From assembly GCF_029351045.1 (NCBI RefSeq), contig NZ_JARKIN010000001.1, forward strand, positions 5,177,001 through 5,241,000: a stretch of 64,000 nt of DNA, written 5' to 3'. Both the position numbers and the translations under genes were made by a program. Shown here in pieces: positions 1 to 8,992 of the stretch. The DNA is from Streptomyces sp. WMMB303. GTDB lineage: Bacteria; Actinomycetota; Actinomycetes; Streptomycetales; Streptomycetaceae. Under the pieces are notes generated by a model, which worked only from the letters and a program-made list of their open reading frames with translations, was not told the DNA's origin and ran no database searches. How positions within the stretch are numbered: the stretch's first letter is position 1; each line of letters begins with the position of its first letter.

Positions 1-349
1 CATGTCCATGTGCTGCCTCAGCTCCCTGACGACCCCGACGCGCCGGTCCGCTACGCGGCCGGCGCCCTCATGCCCCCCAATCTAGCGGCTGACCATGTCA
101 GTTGGCCCGGACCCGTCGGGGGGATCGCCGGGGTCGCGGCGCACACGCGCACGCGGGCGGCCGGGCGGGGGTGGACACGGCGCCCTCGCGGAGGCGGAGA
201 ACGCGGCCGGCGCGGCCCGCAGCCTGCGCACCTATGTCCGTCGTGGCCAACACGCGGTCCGCACTTCTCCGGAGCGGTGCATGTGTCCTCCGTCCGCGTG
301 CCCCTAGCCTGCGAAGTGCCAGACACCCGTTCCTCCCGAGGAGTGCGCT
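1..349. other. Leading region without a supported gene
   Basis: No convincing coding region was found before gabT. The open frames here are shadows that continue through gabT in the wrong phase. The last bases contain the gabT ribosome binding site, a GAGGAG-like stretch about 9 bases before the ATG at 350. No terminator, repeat or operator was recognised. Confidence 0.5.
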
Positions 350-1708
350 ATGACCGGAAAGACGGAACTGTCCGGAGGGCCTTCCCTCCCCCAGGAGCGG
401 CGTGTGGTCACCGCTGTCCCCGGGCCTGTGTCGCAGGAGCTGATGGCCCGCAAGCAGGCCTCGGTCGCCAACGGCATCGGGACGGTGCTGCCGGTCTTCG
501 CGCGCCGCGCCGGCGGCGGCGTCCTGGAGGACGTGGACGGCAACTCCTTCATCGACTTCGGCTCCGGTATCGCCGTGACCTCGGTCGGCAACAGCGCGGA
601 AGCGGTCGTGCGCCGGGCGACGGAGCAGCTCAACGACTTCACCCACACCTGTGCGATGGTCGTTCCCTACGAGCCCTACGTGCGGGTCTGCGAGGAACTG
701 GCCGCGGTCACCCCGGGCGACCACGCCAAGAAGAGCGCGCTGTTCAACTCCGGCGCCGAGGCGGTGGAGAACGCCGTCAAGATCGCCCGTGCGCACACCG
801 GCCGCCAGGCCGTCGTGGTGTTCGACCACGGCTACCACGGCCGTACCAATCTGACGATGGCGCTCACCTCGAAGAACATGCCGTACAAGCACAGCTTCGG
901 CCCGTTCGCGCCCGAGGTCTACCGCGTTCCGGTCGCCTACCCCTACCGCTGGCTGACCGGCCCGGAGAACTGCGCCGAGGAGGCCGCCGCCCAGGCGATC
1001 GACCAGATCACCAAGCAGATCGGCCCGGACAACGTCGCGGCGATCATCATCGAACCGGTGCTGGGCGAGGGCGGCTTCATCGTCCCGGCCAAGGGCTTCC
1101 TGCCGCGCATCCAGCAGTTCGCACGGGACAACGGCATCGTCTTCGTCGCGGACGAGATCCAGTCCGGCTTCTGCCGCACCGGCCAGTGGTTCGCCTGCGA
1201 GGACGAGGGCCTCGTGCCGGACCTGATCACCACCGCGAAGGGCATCGCGGGCGGTATGCCGCTCGCCGCGGTCACCGGTCGGGCCGACATCATGGACGCC
1301 GCGCACAGCGGCGGTCTGGGCGGCACCTACGGCGGCAACCCGGTGGCGTGCGCGGCCGCGCTCGGGTCCATCGAGACGATGCGCGAGCTCGACCTTCCCG
1401 CCAAGGCCCGGCGCATCGAGGAGATCATGAAGCCGCGGCTGGAGAAGCTGGCGGAGAGCTCCGAGATCATCGGCGATGTCCGCGGCCGGGGTGCCATGCT
1501 CGCCCTCGAACTGGTGAAGCCGGGCGGCAAGGAGCCCAACCCGGAGGCCACCGCCGCGCTGGCGAAGGCATGCCACCAGCAGGGCCTGCTCGTGCTGACG
1601 ACCGGCACCTACGGCAACGTCGTGCGCTTCCTGCCGCCGCTGGTCATCGGCGAGGACCTGCTCAACGAGGGCCTGGACGTCCTGGAGGAGGCAGTCGCCG
1701 GCCTGTGA
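350..1708 (+). CDS. gabT: 4-aminobutyrate aminotransferase
   Basis: This 452-residue protein is a class III, PLP-dependent aminotransferase predicted to convert GABA and 2-oxoglutarate to succinate semialdehyde and glutamate in the cytoplasm. Visible family features are the GAEAVENA stretch at residues 135-142, the DEIQSGF motif with the PLP-binding Asp268, and the Schiff-base lysine Lys297 in TTAKGIAGG. Length is normal for GabT. The ATG at 350 follows a purine-rich GAGGAG ribosome site. It stands alone, with a strong hairpin terminator downstream, but the nearby pot transporter and aldehyde dehydrogenase genes make GABA derived from putrescine its likely substrate. A related omega-amino acid aminotransferase remains possible. 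Confidence 0.92.
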   Translation: MTGKTELSGGPSLPQERRVVTAVPGPVSQELMARKQASVANGIGTVLPVFARRAGGGVLEDVDGNSFIDFGSGIAVTSVGNSAEAVVRRATEQLNDFTHTCAMVVPYEPYVRVCEELAAVTPGDHAKKSALFNSGAEAVENAVKIARAHTGRQAVVVFDHGYHGRTNLTMALTSKNMPYKHSFGPFAPEVYRVPVAYPYRWLTGPENCAEEAAAQAIDQITKQIGPDNVAAIIIEPVLGEGGFIVPAKGFLPRIQQFARDNGIVFVADEIQSGFCRTGQWFACEDEGLVPDLITTAKGIAGGMPLAAVTGRADIMDAAHSGGLGGTYGGNPVACAAALGSIETMRELDLPAKARRIEEIMKPRLEKLAESSEIIGDVRGRGAMLALELVKPGGKEPNPEATAALAKACHQQGLLVLTTGTYGNVVRFLPPLVIGEDLLNEGLDVLEEAVAGL

Positions 1709-2087
1709 GGGCCCGAGGGTTCCCGGAGTCCTCCTGAGCGAGCCGTCGGCCGGTTCTTCCCCCCGGCCGACGGCTCGCGGCGTTTCGGCCGGCCTCCCCG
1801 CGGTCGCGTTCGGGGGCCGGTAACGTGGTGCGGTACGCGCGCGTTCCGGCGCCGCGTACCACCGCAGCGGGCGGTGACCAGCAGGGGAGCAGCACCGGTG
1901 AAGAATGTGTGCGGGGCCGATGTCCGGTGCGTAATGCGCCTGTCGGGGCCCGAGCCGCTGCCGTACCGTTTCTGGAGTCGCCGGGAGGCGCGGAGGGCCA
2001 CCTCCGGGTTCCCGGTCCGAGCCGGTCGCTTCCCAAGACAGGCCCGGTCGTGCCCTCGCGCACGTTCCTCACCGATCGGACAGCCGT
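1709..2087. other. Intergenic region between gabT and the PAP2 gene
   Basis: Apart from the gabT terminator at 1739-1777, this stretch holds no supported gene. Open frames on both strands are compositional shadows. The promoter of the downstream phosphatase gene should lie here, but no clear -10/-35 pair was recognised. Confidence 0.4.
1739..1777 (+). terminator. Hairpin terminator after gabT
   Basis: A perfect 15-bp inverted repeat (arms 1739-1753 and 1763-1777) encloses a 9-base pyrimidine loop, 30 bases after the gabT stop. There is no T tract, which is usual for streptomycete terminators. Confidence 0.8.
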
Positions 2088-2909
2088 TTGTCCCACACCC
2101 CCCGGGACCGGCGGGAACCCGGTCGACACGGCCGCCCTGGAACTGTCCCCCCGGTTCCCGGGCGGCCGGCCACGCCCACACCCGCTCCGGGCCGCGGAGC
2201 CCCGCTCCGCCGTCGTCCGCTGCCGGTGTCGGCCTGCGGCCTGTGCGCGCTCCTGCTGCTCCTGGGCACCTGGCAGGTGCTGGTGGAGGGTGCGCTGGCC
2301 CGCCGGGACGAGGAGCTGGGCGCGGCCGTGCGCCGGATGGCCCCGCCGGAGATGCCGGCCGAGGCGCTCTCGGACCTGGGCAACCTGGAGGTGGCGCTGC
2401 CGCTGCTCGCCGTCGCGATGACGCTGTCGCTGCTGCGTCCGGGAGGCCGCCGCTGGTGGCCGGTGGCCTGCTACGGGGCGGCCGTGGTGCTGATGGTTCC
2501 CCTTGTGCTGGGCTTGAAGGTGTGGACGGATCGCGCCGGCCCGTCCGGCGGTGCCGGCTTCTATCCCTCCGGACACGCCGCCACCACGGCGGCGGTGCTC
2601 GGCGGCGCGCTGCTCCTGCTGAGCGGCGGGCTCTCCCGGACCGCGCGCCGCGCGGCGCGCGCTCTGGTCGTCATCCTGGTGGTCGGTAACGGGCTCGGGC
2701 TGGTGTGGCGGGGGTACCACTGGCCGCTGGATGTGCTGGCCGGCTGGTGTCTGAGCGTGCTGCTGCTGTGTGCGGCCTTCGCGGCCGCGCGCCACCGGGG
2801 CCCCGGCGCCCGCCTGCCGCGCACCGACCGGATCCGGCCACACGACGGCCGGATGCCGGCCGACCCGGATCCGCCGCGCACCCGCCGTACGCCGTCGGCC
2901 GGGAGCTGA
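2088..2909 (+). CDS. PAP2-family membrane phosphatase
   Basis: This is a predicted integral membrane phosphatase of the PAP2 superfamily, which removes phosphate from lipids such as phosphatidate or undecaprenyl pyrophosphate at the outer face of the membrane. The three motif blocks are present in order: K-V-W-T-D-R-A-G-P, then YPSGHA followed by a transmembrane helix, then GYHWPLDVLAGW, with the catalytic His/Asp pair. About five hydrophobic helices lie between a Pro/Arg-rich N-terminus and a charged C-terminal tail. The chosen start is TTG at 2088; an internal GTG just before the first helix is also possible, because no strong ribosome site was seen. The substrate cannot be told from sequence. 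Confidence 0.8.
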   Translation: MSHTPRDRREPGRHGRPGTVPPVPGRPATPTPAPGRGAPLRRRPLPVSACGLCALLLLLGTWQVLVEGALARRDEELGAAVRRMAPPEMPAEALSDLGNLEVALPLLAVAMTLSLLRPGGRRWWPVACYGAAVVLMVPLVLGLKVWTDRAGPSGGAGFYPSGHAATTAAVLGGALLLLSGGLSRTARRAARALVVILVVGNGLGLVWRGYHWPLDVLAGWCLSVLLLCAAFAAARHRGPGARLPRTDRIRPHDGRMPADPDPPRTRRTPSAGS

Positions 2910-2955
2910 GGCACGGCGGTCGCGAGCCCTTCCGTAGGAGACGGGGGCGGTGCCG

Positions 2956-4386
2956 TCAGCTGTCGAATCCCATACCCACCTTGTCCATGGCCTTCAGCCA
3001 CAGGTTGCGCCGTCCGGCCTGTGCGTCTGAGCGGGCCAGCGACCACTGGGTGAGGCCGATCCCGGCCCAGCGCACCGGCTCGGGCGGAAACGGGAGCGGT
3101 TTCCTGCGCACCATCCGCAGCGCGGTGCGCTCGGTGCGCTCGCCCGCGAGCAGGTCGAGCATGACCTCGGCACCGAAGCGGGTGGCACCGACGCCGAGCC
3201 CCGTGAAGCCCGCGGCGTAGCCGACGCGGCCGTCGGCGGCGGTGCCGAAGAACGGGGAGAAGCGCGAGCAGGTGTCGATGACGCCGCCCCAGCTGTGCGT
3301 GAAGCGCAGCCCCTCGAGCTGCGGGAAGCAGCGGAAGAAATGCCGGGCGAGTTTGGCGAAGGTCTCGGGACGCTGGTGGTAGTCGCGGGAGATCCGGCTG
3401 CCGTAGTGGTAGAGGACGTCGTAGCCGCCCCACAGGATGCGGTTGTCCGTGGTGATGCGGAAGTAGTGGAAGTGGTTGGCGCTGTCGCTGAGGCCCTGGC
3501 GGTTGTGCCAGTTGATCGCCGCCCGCTGTTCCCGGTCGAGCGGTTCGGTCATCAGCGCGTAGTCGTAGACAGGAGCGATGTAGGGCCGCACCCGGCGCAG
3601 CAGGGAGGGGAAGGCGTTGGTGCCCAGGGCGACGCTGCGGGCGTGCACCCGGCCGTAGGGAGTGCCGACGACGAGCTCGGCGCCGCGGGTGTCCAGCCGG
3701 GTCGCGGGGGTGTGCTCGTGGATACGGACCCCGGCCTGTTCGCAGGCGCGTTTGAGTCCCCAGGCGAGCCGCGCGGGGTTGACCATGGCGACTCCGGTGC
3801 GGTCCCAGAGTCCGGCCAGGAAGGTCGGCGAGTCGGCCTCGGCGCGCACCGCGTCCCGGTCGAGCAGGGTCAGACCGTCGCCCACGCCGAGTGCCTCGGC
3901 CTGCTGCGCCCATTCCTGCAGTTCGGCGACCTGGTAGGGCTCGGTGGCCAGGGCGATTTCACCGGTGCGTTCGAAGTCGCAGTCGATGGCGTAGCGCAGG
4001 ACGGCTTCCTCGATGGCGTCCAGGTTGCGCCGCCCCAGCCGTTCGAGCTCGGCGATCTCCTCGGGCCAGCGGGCGAGGCCGTTGCCGAAACCGTGGGTGA
4101 GCGAGGCGGCGCAGAAGCCGCCGTTGCGTCCGGAGGCGGCCCAGCCGACCTCCTCGCCCTCGACGAGCACCACGTCGCGGGCGGGGTCCCGCTCCTTGGC
4201 GAGCAGTGCGGTCCACAGGCCGCTGTAGCCGCCTCCGACCACCAGCAGATCGCAGTGCTCGTCGCCGACGAGTGCCGGGCGGCGCTCGGGGCGGTGGGCC
4301 GGGTCGTCCAGCCAGAAGGGGGTGGGTCGGGCGTCGGCGAGGGAGCGGAGGGCAGCAGGAGAGGCTGCATCGTCACTCACGGTCAT
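2956..4386 (-). CDS. FAD-dependent amine/amino-acid oxidoreductase (PuuB/DAO-like)
   Basis: The 476-residue protein belongs to the D-amino-acid oxidase/PuuB-like FAD oxidoreductases. Near the N-terminus lies the dinucleotide-binding motif VVGGGYSGLW (Gly51-Gly56), preceded by a proline/tryptophan-rich segment seen in gamma-glutamylputrescine oxidase relatives. The C-terminal part has the GYAAGFTGLGVGAT flavin-contact segment. The ATG at 4386 replaces a longer open frame that would run into the permease gene. It is the last gene of a minus-strand polyamine unit (dehydrogenase, PotD, PotA, two permeases), which suggests that it oxidises putrescine, a gamma-glutamylated polyamine, or a related amine to the aldehyde used by the dehydrogenase. 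The exact substrate is inferred from context. Confidence 0.82.
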   Translation of the reverse strand: MTVSDDAASPAALRSLADARPTPFWLDDPAHRPERRPALVGDEHCDLLVVGGGYSGLWTALLAKERDPARDVVLVEGEEVGWAASGRNGGFCAASLTHGFGNGLARWPEEIAELERLGRRNLDAIEEAVLRYAIDCDFERTGEIALATEPYQVAELQEWAQQAEALGVGDGLTLLDRDAVRAEADSPTFLAGLWDRTGVAMVNPARLAWGLKRACEQAGVRIHEHTPATRLDTRGAELVVGTPYGRVHARSVALGTNAFPSLLRRVRPYIAPVYDYALMTEPLDREQRAAINWHNRQGLSDSANHFHYFRITTDNRILWGGYDVLYHYGSRISRDYHQRPETFAKLARHFFRCFPQLEGLRFTHSWGGVIDTCSRFSPFFGTAADGRVGYAAGFTGLGVGATRFGAEVMLDLLAGERTERTALRMVRRKPLPFPPEPVRWAGIGLTQWSLARSDAQAGRRNLWLKAMDKVGMGFDS

Positions 4387-4562
4387 CGACTCCTCGTCGT
4401 ACGCAGGTGTGCGGTCCCGGTGTCGTTCATGGTCGTCCTTCTTCCTGGGTGCTCGGCGCGGCGCGCGGCCGGGGCGGCGCCGCGGCGTATGTCCGGCGCG
4501 GCCGGACAGGGTGCTGTTCGGGGGCCGGCGCCGGGGCGCGGGAGGTTCACCGGGGGCGACGG

Positions 4563-5423
4563 TCAGGGCTTTCCGCGGCGGCCGGTCACGAGCTGTCCTG
4601 CCAGGACGATCACCAGCGCCAGCCCGAACATCGCCGAGCCGATCACGTTGACCTGTACCGGGACTCCGCGCTGTGCCGCGCCCCAGACGAACATGGGGAA
4701 GGTGACCGTCGAGGGACCCGCGTTGAACTGGGTGATGATGAAGTCGTCGAAGGACAGGGCGAAGCTGAGCATCGCGCCGGAGGCGATTCCGGGTGCGGCG
4801 AGCGGCAGGGTGACGCGCCAGAAAGTCTGGAAGGGGCCCGCGTAGAGGTCGCGGGCGGCCTCCTCCAGGCGGGGGTCCATGCTCATCACCCGGGCCTTGA
4901 CGGCGACCACGACGAAGCTCAGGCAGAACATGACATGCGCGATCAGAATCGTCATGAACCCGAACTCGACGCGGGTGTTGAGGAAGAGGGTGCCGAGAGA
5001 GGCACCCATCACGACTTCGGGCATGGCCATCGGCAGGAAGATCAGCGCGTTGGTGGTGCTCTTGCCCCGGAAGCGGTAACGCGCCAGCGCGAAGGCGGCG
5101 AATGTGCCGAAGGCCGTGGCGATCAGCGTGGCCAGCGCCGCGATCCGCAGGCTGAGCCCGAGCGCGTTGCACATCCCGGCGACGCTGCAGGGGTCGGTCC
5201 ACGCGTCGGTGGAAAAGGTACGCCAGGTGTAGTTGAAGCGGCCGGCCGGCTTGTTGAAGGAGAACAGCAGGACGACCAGGTTGGGCACCAGCAGATAGGC
5301 CAGCGCCGCGCATCCCACCAGGACGACGGCGTTCCGGCGCAGCAGCCGCAGTGCGGTGGCGAGCGGCCCGGGTCGGGCGGCCGCGGCACGCGGTGCGGGG
5401 GCCGAAACAGGGGTCGGGGGCAT
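4563..5423 (-). CDS. potC: Polyamine ABC transporter permease, PotC-like
   Basis: This 286-residue inner-membrane permease has about six transmembrane helices. The ABC permease EAA loop (EEAARDLYAGPFQTFWRVTL region) lies about two thirds of the way along and is where PotA should dock. Its ATG overlaps the stop of the preceding permease by one base (TGATG), so the two are probably translationally coupled. With PotB it forms the membrane channel for spermidine/putrescine uptake. A gap of 176 bases separates it from the FAD oxidoreductase, with no obvious terminator, so it probably lies in the same transcript. Confidence 0.88.
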   Translation of the reverse strand: MPPTPVSAPAPRAAAARPGPLATALRLLRRNAVVLVGCAALAYLLVPNLVVLLFSFNKPAGRFNYTWRTFSTDAWTDPCSVAGMCNALGLSLRIAALATLIATAFGTFAAFALARYRFRGKSTTNALIFLPMAMPEVVMGASLGTLFLNTRVEFGFMTILIAHVMFCLSFVVVAVKARVMSMDPRLEEAARDLYAGPFQTFWRVTLPLAAPGIASGAMLSFALSFDDFIITQFNAGPSTVTFPMFVWGAAQRGVPVQVNVIGSAMFGLALVIVLAGQLVTGRRGKP

Positions 5424-6391
5424 CAGACCAGTTCCTCCGTTCCCGCCTTGCGCAGGTAGCCGCTGACCATGATCAGGATGAGGGCCATCAGGAGGAAGGA
5501 CATCGCTGCCGCCGTCGGGTAGTCGAGAACGTTCAGGAACTGCTTCTGGATCGCGTTGCCGACCATCTGCTCGTTGGGCGATCCCAGGAGCTGGGCGTTG
5601 ATGTAGTCGCCGGATGCCGGGATGAAGGTGAGCAGCGTGCCCGCGACCACACCCGGGAGGGAGAGGGGGAAGGTCACCTTCCGGAAGGTCGTCGCCGGTG
5701 TGGCGTACAGGTCCCGGGCCGCTTCGAGCAGCGAGGTGTCCATCCGCTCCAGGGAGCTGTAGAGCGGCAGGATCATGAACGGCAGGAAGTTGTACGTCAG
5801 CCCGCAGACCACGGCGAGCGGGGTGGCCAGGACGCGGTCGTCACCGGTCAGCCCCAGCCAACCGGTCACATCCAGGATGTGCAGGGAGCTCAGGGCGGCC
5901 ACGACCGGGCCGCCGTCGGAGAGGATCGTCTTCCAGGCCAGGGTGCGGATGAGGAAGCTGGTGAAGAACGGCGCGATCACCAGGACCAGGAGCAGATTGC
6001 GCCAGCGCCCGGCCCGGACGGCGATCATGTACGCCAGCGGATAGCCGATGAGCAGGCACAGTGCCGTCGCGACGGCCGCGTAGCCGAACGAGCGGAGGAA
6101 GTGCTCGCCATAGGTGCCCAGCGCGTCGGTGTAGTTCGAGAACTGCCAGGTGACGCGGAAGCCTTCTTCCAGCGAGCCGCTCTGCACCGAGGTGGACGCC
6201 TGGTAGAAGAGCGGGGCGACGAAGAAGACCGCGAGCCAGAGCCCGGCGGGCAGCAGCAGCCAGTACGGGGTCAGCCCGCGCCGCGACCGCCGGCCGCCGC
6301 TCTCGGAGCCGGCGGTGCCGGGCTCCCGGCCGGTGTCCGGCGGCGCATCTGACGCGGGGCCGCCGGGCGGAGGTGCGGCCACGGCGGTCAC
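5423..6391 (-). CDS. potB: Polyamine ABC transporter permease, PotB-like
   Basis: This 322-residue permease starts with a disordered Pro/Gly/Ser-rich segment of about 40 residues, followed by six predicted transmembrane helices and an EAARDLYATPATTFRKV-type EAA loop. The GTG at 6391 overlaps the PotA stop (GTGA), and its own stop overlaps the PotC ATG, so potA, potB and potC look translationally coupled. The conserved membrane segment LTPYWLLLPAGLWLAVFF marks the usual beginning of PotB proteins. It is the partner subunit for PotC in polyamine import. Confidence 0.88.
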   Translation of the reverse strand: MTAVAAPPPGGPASDAPPDTGREPGTAGSESGGRRSRRGLTPYWLLLPAGLWLAVFFVAPLFYQASTSVQSGSLEEGFRVTWQFSNYTDALGTYGEHFLRSFGYAAVATALCLLIGYPLAYMIAVRAGRWRNLLLVLVIAPFFTSFLIRTLAWKTILSDGGPVVAALSSLHILDVTGWLGLTGDDRVLATPLAVVCGLTYNFLPFMILPLYSSLERMDTSLLEAARDLYATPATTFRKVTFPLSLPGVVAGTLLTFIPASGDYINAQLLGSPNEQMVGNAIQKQFLNVLDYPTAAAMSFLLMALILIMVSGYLRKAGTEELV

Positions 6392-7590
6392 AGGGCCTCC
6401 TCTCCCGCGCGCACGTCCTGGTCCGCGTCCAGCGCGAAGGTGTGCGCGGGCCGCCAGTGCAGTACGACGTGCGCGCCCGGCGCGAGCCGGCTGTCGCGCT
6501 CCACGTTCTGCTCGTAGACGGTGAGTTCGCAGGTCGGGGTCTCGACGAGGTACTGCCAGGAGACGCCCAGGTAGCTCGCTTCCCGGATCCGGCCGGTGAG
6601 CCGGTTGCGGTCGTCGGGAACCTCCGGCGGGACCGTGCCCGCCTCGTCGGTGCGGGCGAGGGAGATCTTCTCCGGCCGCACACCGACCAGCACCCTGCCG
6701 CCAGGGTGCAGACCCTCGGCCGAACAGCGGGCCGCCGGCAGCCGGAGCGGGTCGCCGGTGTCCACCACCTTGACCCGCACCTCGGCGCCGTCTCCGGCCC
6801 CGTCCGGGGAACCGTTCCCGGCTTTCGCCGCCGGCCGCTCGTCGGCGGGCGCGGCGGCGCCGGAGAGCAGTTCGGCCTCGATCAGGTTGGAGGTGCCCAG
6901 GAAGTTGGCGACGAAGGTGGAGCGTGGGTTCTCGTACAGCTCGGCGGGCGGTCCGAGTTGGACGACGCGTCCGCCGTGCATCACGGCCACGCCGTCGGCC
7001 ATGGTCATGGCCTCTTCCTGGTCGTGGGTGACGTGCACGAAGGTGATGCCGACCTCGGTCTGGATGCGCTTGAGCTCGAGTTGCATCTGGCGGCGCAGCT
7101 TCAGGTCCAGGGCGCCCAGCGGCTCGTCCAGGAGCAGGACCTGAGGGCGGTTGATCAGGGCCCGGGCGAGGGCGACGCGCTGCTGCTGTCCACCGGAGAG
7201 CTGCCGGGGTCTGCGGCGGGCCATGCCACCGAGCTGGACGAGGTCGAGCATCTCGGCGACCTGTTTGCGTACCGACTTCACTCCGCGGCGGCGCAGTCCG
7301 AAGGCGATGTTCTCGGCGACGTCCAGGTGCGGGAAAAGCGCGTAGTTCTGGAAGACGGTGTTGACGGGGCGCTTGTGGGGTGGGAGACGGGTGATGTCCT
7401 CCTCGCCCAGCAGGATGCTGCCGGAAGTCGGCTCCTCCAGGCCCGCGATCATGCGCAGTGTGGTGGTCTTGCCGCAGCCGGAGGCGCCCAGCAGGGCGAA
7501 GAACGTCCCCTCCGGAACGGTGAGGTCGAGCGGCTGGACGGCGGTGACGTCGCCGAAGGTCTTGCTGATACCGGAAAGGGTGATGGTCAT
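6388..7590 (-). CDS. potA: Polyamine ABC transporter ATP-binding protein, PotA-like
   Basis: This 400-residue ATPase has intact nucleotide-binding motifs: Walker A GASGCGKT at 35-42, the signature LSGGQQQRVALARAL, Walker B VLLLDEPLGALD, and the switch histidine in VTHDQEEAM. The C-terminal 150 residues form a TOBE-type regulatory region, interrupted by an acidic, Ala/Gly-rich insertion around residues 260-285 that is poorly conserved in PotA proteins. It powers uptake through the two permeases encoded immediately downstream, and its stop overlaps the potB start. Confidence 0.92.
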   Translation of the reverse strand: MTITLSGISKTFGDVTAVQPLDLTVPEGTFFALLGASGCGKTTTLRMIAGLEEPTSGSILLGEEDITRLPPHKRPVNTVFQNYALFPHLDVAENIAFGLRRRGVKSVRKQVAEMLDLVQLGGMARRRPRQLSGGQQQRVALARALINRPQVLLLDEPLGALDLKLRRQMQLELKRIQTEVGITFVHVTHDQEEAMTMADGVAVMHGGRVVQLGPPAELYENPRSTFVANFLGTSNLIEAELLSGAAAPADERPAAKAGNGSPDGAGDGAEVRVKVVDTGDPLRLPAARCSAEGLHPGGRVLVGVRPEKISLARTDEAGTVPPEVPDDRNRLTGRIREASYLGVSWQYLVETPTCELTVYEQNVERDSRLAPGAHVVLHWRPAHTFALDADQDVRAGEEAL

Positions 7591-7638
7591 GGCCGGTCCT
7601 CGGGGATGCGGGCTGGCGCGGGCAGGGACGCGGGCGGT

Positions 7639-8880
7639 TCAGGCCCCGATGAGCTTGGAGAACTTCTCCTCGTAGCGGGCTTCTTCCTTGGCGCTCATCG
7701 GGCGGAAGTTCTTGCCCTTGGCGATCATTCGCGCGTCGGGGAAGATCAGCGGAGCGTCGGCCAGCTCTTTGTCGATCTTCTCCATCTCGGCCTGGGCGCC
7801 GGTGACCGGACAGATGTAGTTGACCCAGGCGGCCAGCTCGGCGGCCTCCCTGGGCTGGTAGTAGTAGTCGATCAGTGCCTCGGCGTTGCTGCGGTGCCGG
7901 GCCTTGGCAGGAACGAGCAGGTCGTCCGTGCCGAAGAGGTATCCCTTGTCGGGGACGGCGAACTCCACGTCCGGGTTGTCGAGCTGGAGCTGCACGATGT
8001 CGCCGGCCCACGCCAGGCAGGCGGCGATGTCACCGGAGTTGAGTTCGTCCATGTAGTCGTTGCCGCTGAAGCGCCGCAGCTGTCTGCGGTCGACGGCCTT
8101 CTGGATGCGGGCGACGGCGGCGTCGAAGTCGTCCGCCGAGAAGTGCTCGGAGTCGACACCCATGTCGAGCATGGTCAGCCCGATGGTGTCGGTCATCTCC
8201 GTCAGCATGGATATCCGGCCCTTGAGGGAATCGTCCTCCAGCAGTTGGGTGACGCTGGTGACCTTCTTCCCCTTGGTGGCCTTCTTGTTGTACGCGACGA
8301 CGCAGGCCGTGCCCGCCCACGGGTAGCTGTACTGCCGCCCGGGGTCGTGGGCGGCCGCGCGGAAACGATCCTCCAGGTTGGTGACGGCATGCGGCAGGTT
8401 CGCCGGGTCCAGGCGCTGCGCCCAGCCCTGCCGGATGATGCGGCCGGCCATCCAGTCGGTGAGGCACACCAGGTCGCGGCCGGTGTCCTGGCCCGCCGCG
8501 AGCTGCGGCTTGATCTTGCCGTAGAACTCGTTGTTGTCGTTGATGTCCTCGATGTACTTCACCTTGATCCCGCTCTCGCGCTCGAAGCGGTCGAGGGTGG
8601 GACGCCTCTTCTTGTTCTTCTCGTCGACATCGATGTACAGGGGCCAGTTGGCGAAGTTGAGGACCTTCTCCTCGCGGGAGTGGTCGGGGGCGTCCCCGGC
8701 CGCGTTGCCGCTCTTGTTGCCCGCCGCGGGCGGGATTCCGCACGCGGCGAGGGTGGAGCCGGCCGCGGCGAGCGAGGCGGCGCGCAACAGGCGGCGCCGG
8801 GACATCGCTGCGCGGCCACTGGTCAGACTGCGTTCCCACGCCTTGGCGACGGGCTCCGGCAGTCCTTCGAACAGGTCCAT
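7639..8880 (-). CDS. potD: Spermidine/putrescine-binding lipoprotein, PotD-like
   Basis: This 413-residue extracellular solute-binding protein captures polyamines and delivers them to the PotABC importer. A twin-arginine-like SRRRLLRA sequence precedes a hydrophobic stretch and the lipobox LAAC with Cys47, so it is probably exported by Tat and anchored as a lipoprotein. The roughly 26 residues before that signal are typical of streptomycete PotD homologues, but Met26 is an alternative start. Downstream segments such as VLNFANWPLYID and DYMDELNSGDIAACLAW match the PotD/PotF family. It lies 48 bases before potA. Confidence 0.9.
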   Translation of the reverse strand: MDLFEGLPEPVAKAWERSLTSGRAAMSRRRLLRAASLAAAGSTLAACGIPPAAGNKSGNAAGDAPDHSREEKVLNFANWPLYIDVDEKNKKRRPTLDRFERESGIKVKYIEDINDNNEFYGKIKPQLAAGQDTGRDLVCLTDWMAGRIIRQGWAQRLDPANLPHAVTNLEDRFRAAAHDPGRQYSYPWAGTACVVAYNKKATKGKKVTSVTQLLEDDSLKGRISMLTEMTDTIGLTMLDMGVDSEHFSADDFDAAVARIQKAVDRRQLRRFSGNDYMDELNSGDIAACLAWAGDIVQLQLDNPDVEFAVPDKGYLFGTDDLLVPAKARHRSNAEALIDYYYQPREAAELAAWVNYICPVTGAQAEMEKIDKELADAPLIFPDARMIAKGKNFRPMSAKEEARYEEKFSKLIGA

Positions 8881-8992
8881 GGGGGAGCGCCTTCCTGGGA
8901 GGGGGCGGGGCGGGATCGGGGCGGGCGCCGGGGGCGGCGGGGCGCTCCGGGGGCGGGGGCGCCCGGGGGCGCTGTCCGCACATCGTCGTTCG

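Noticed and set aside
1662..2843. 393-residue minus-strand open frame across the PAP2 gene
   Set aside because: The PAP2 motifs are on the plus strand; the minus frame is Arg/Pro/Gln-rich and crosses the gabT terminator.
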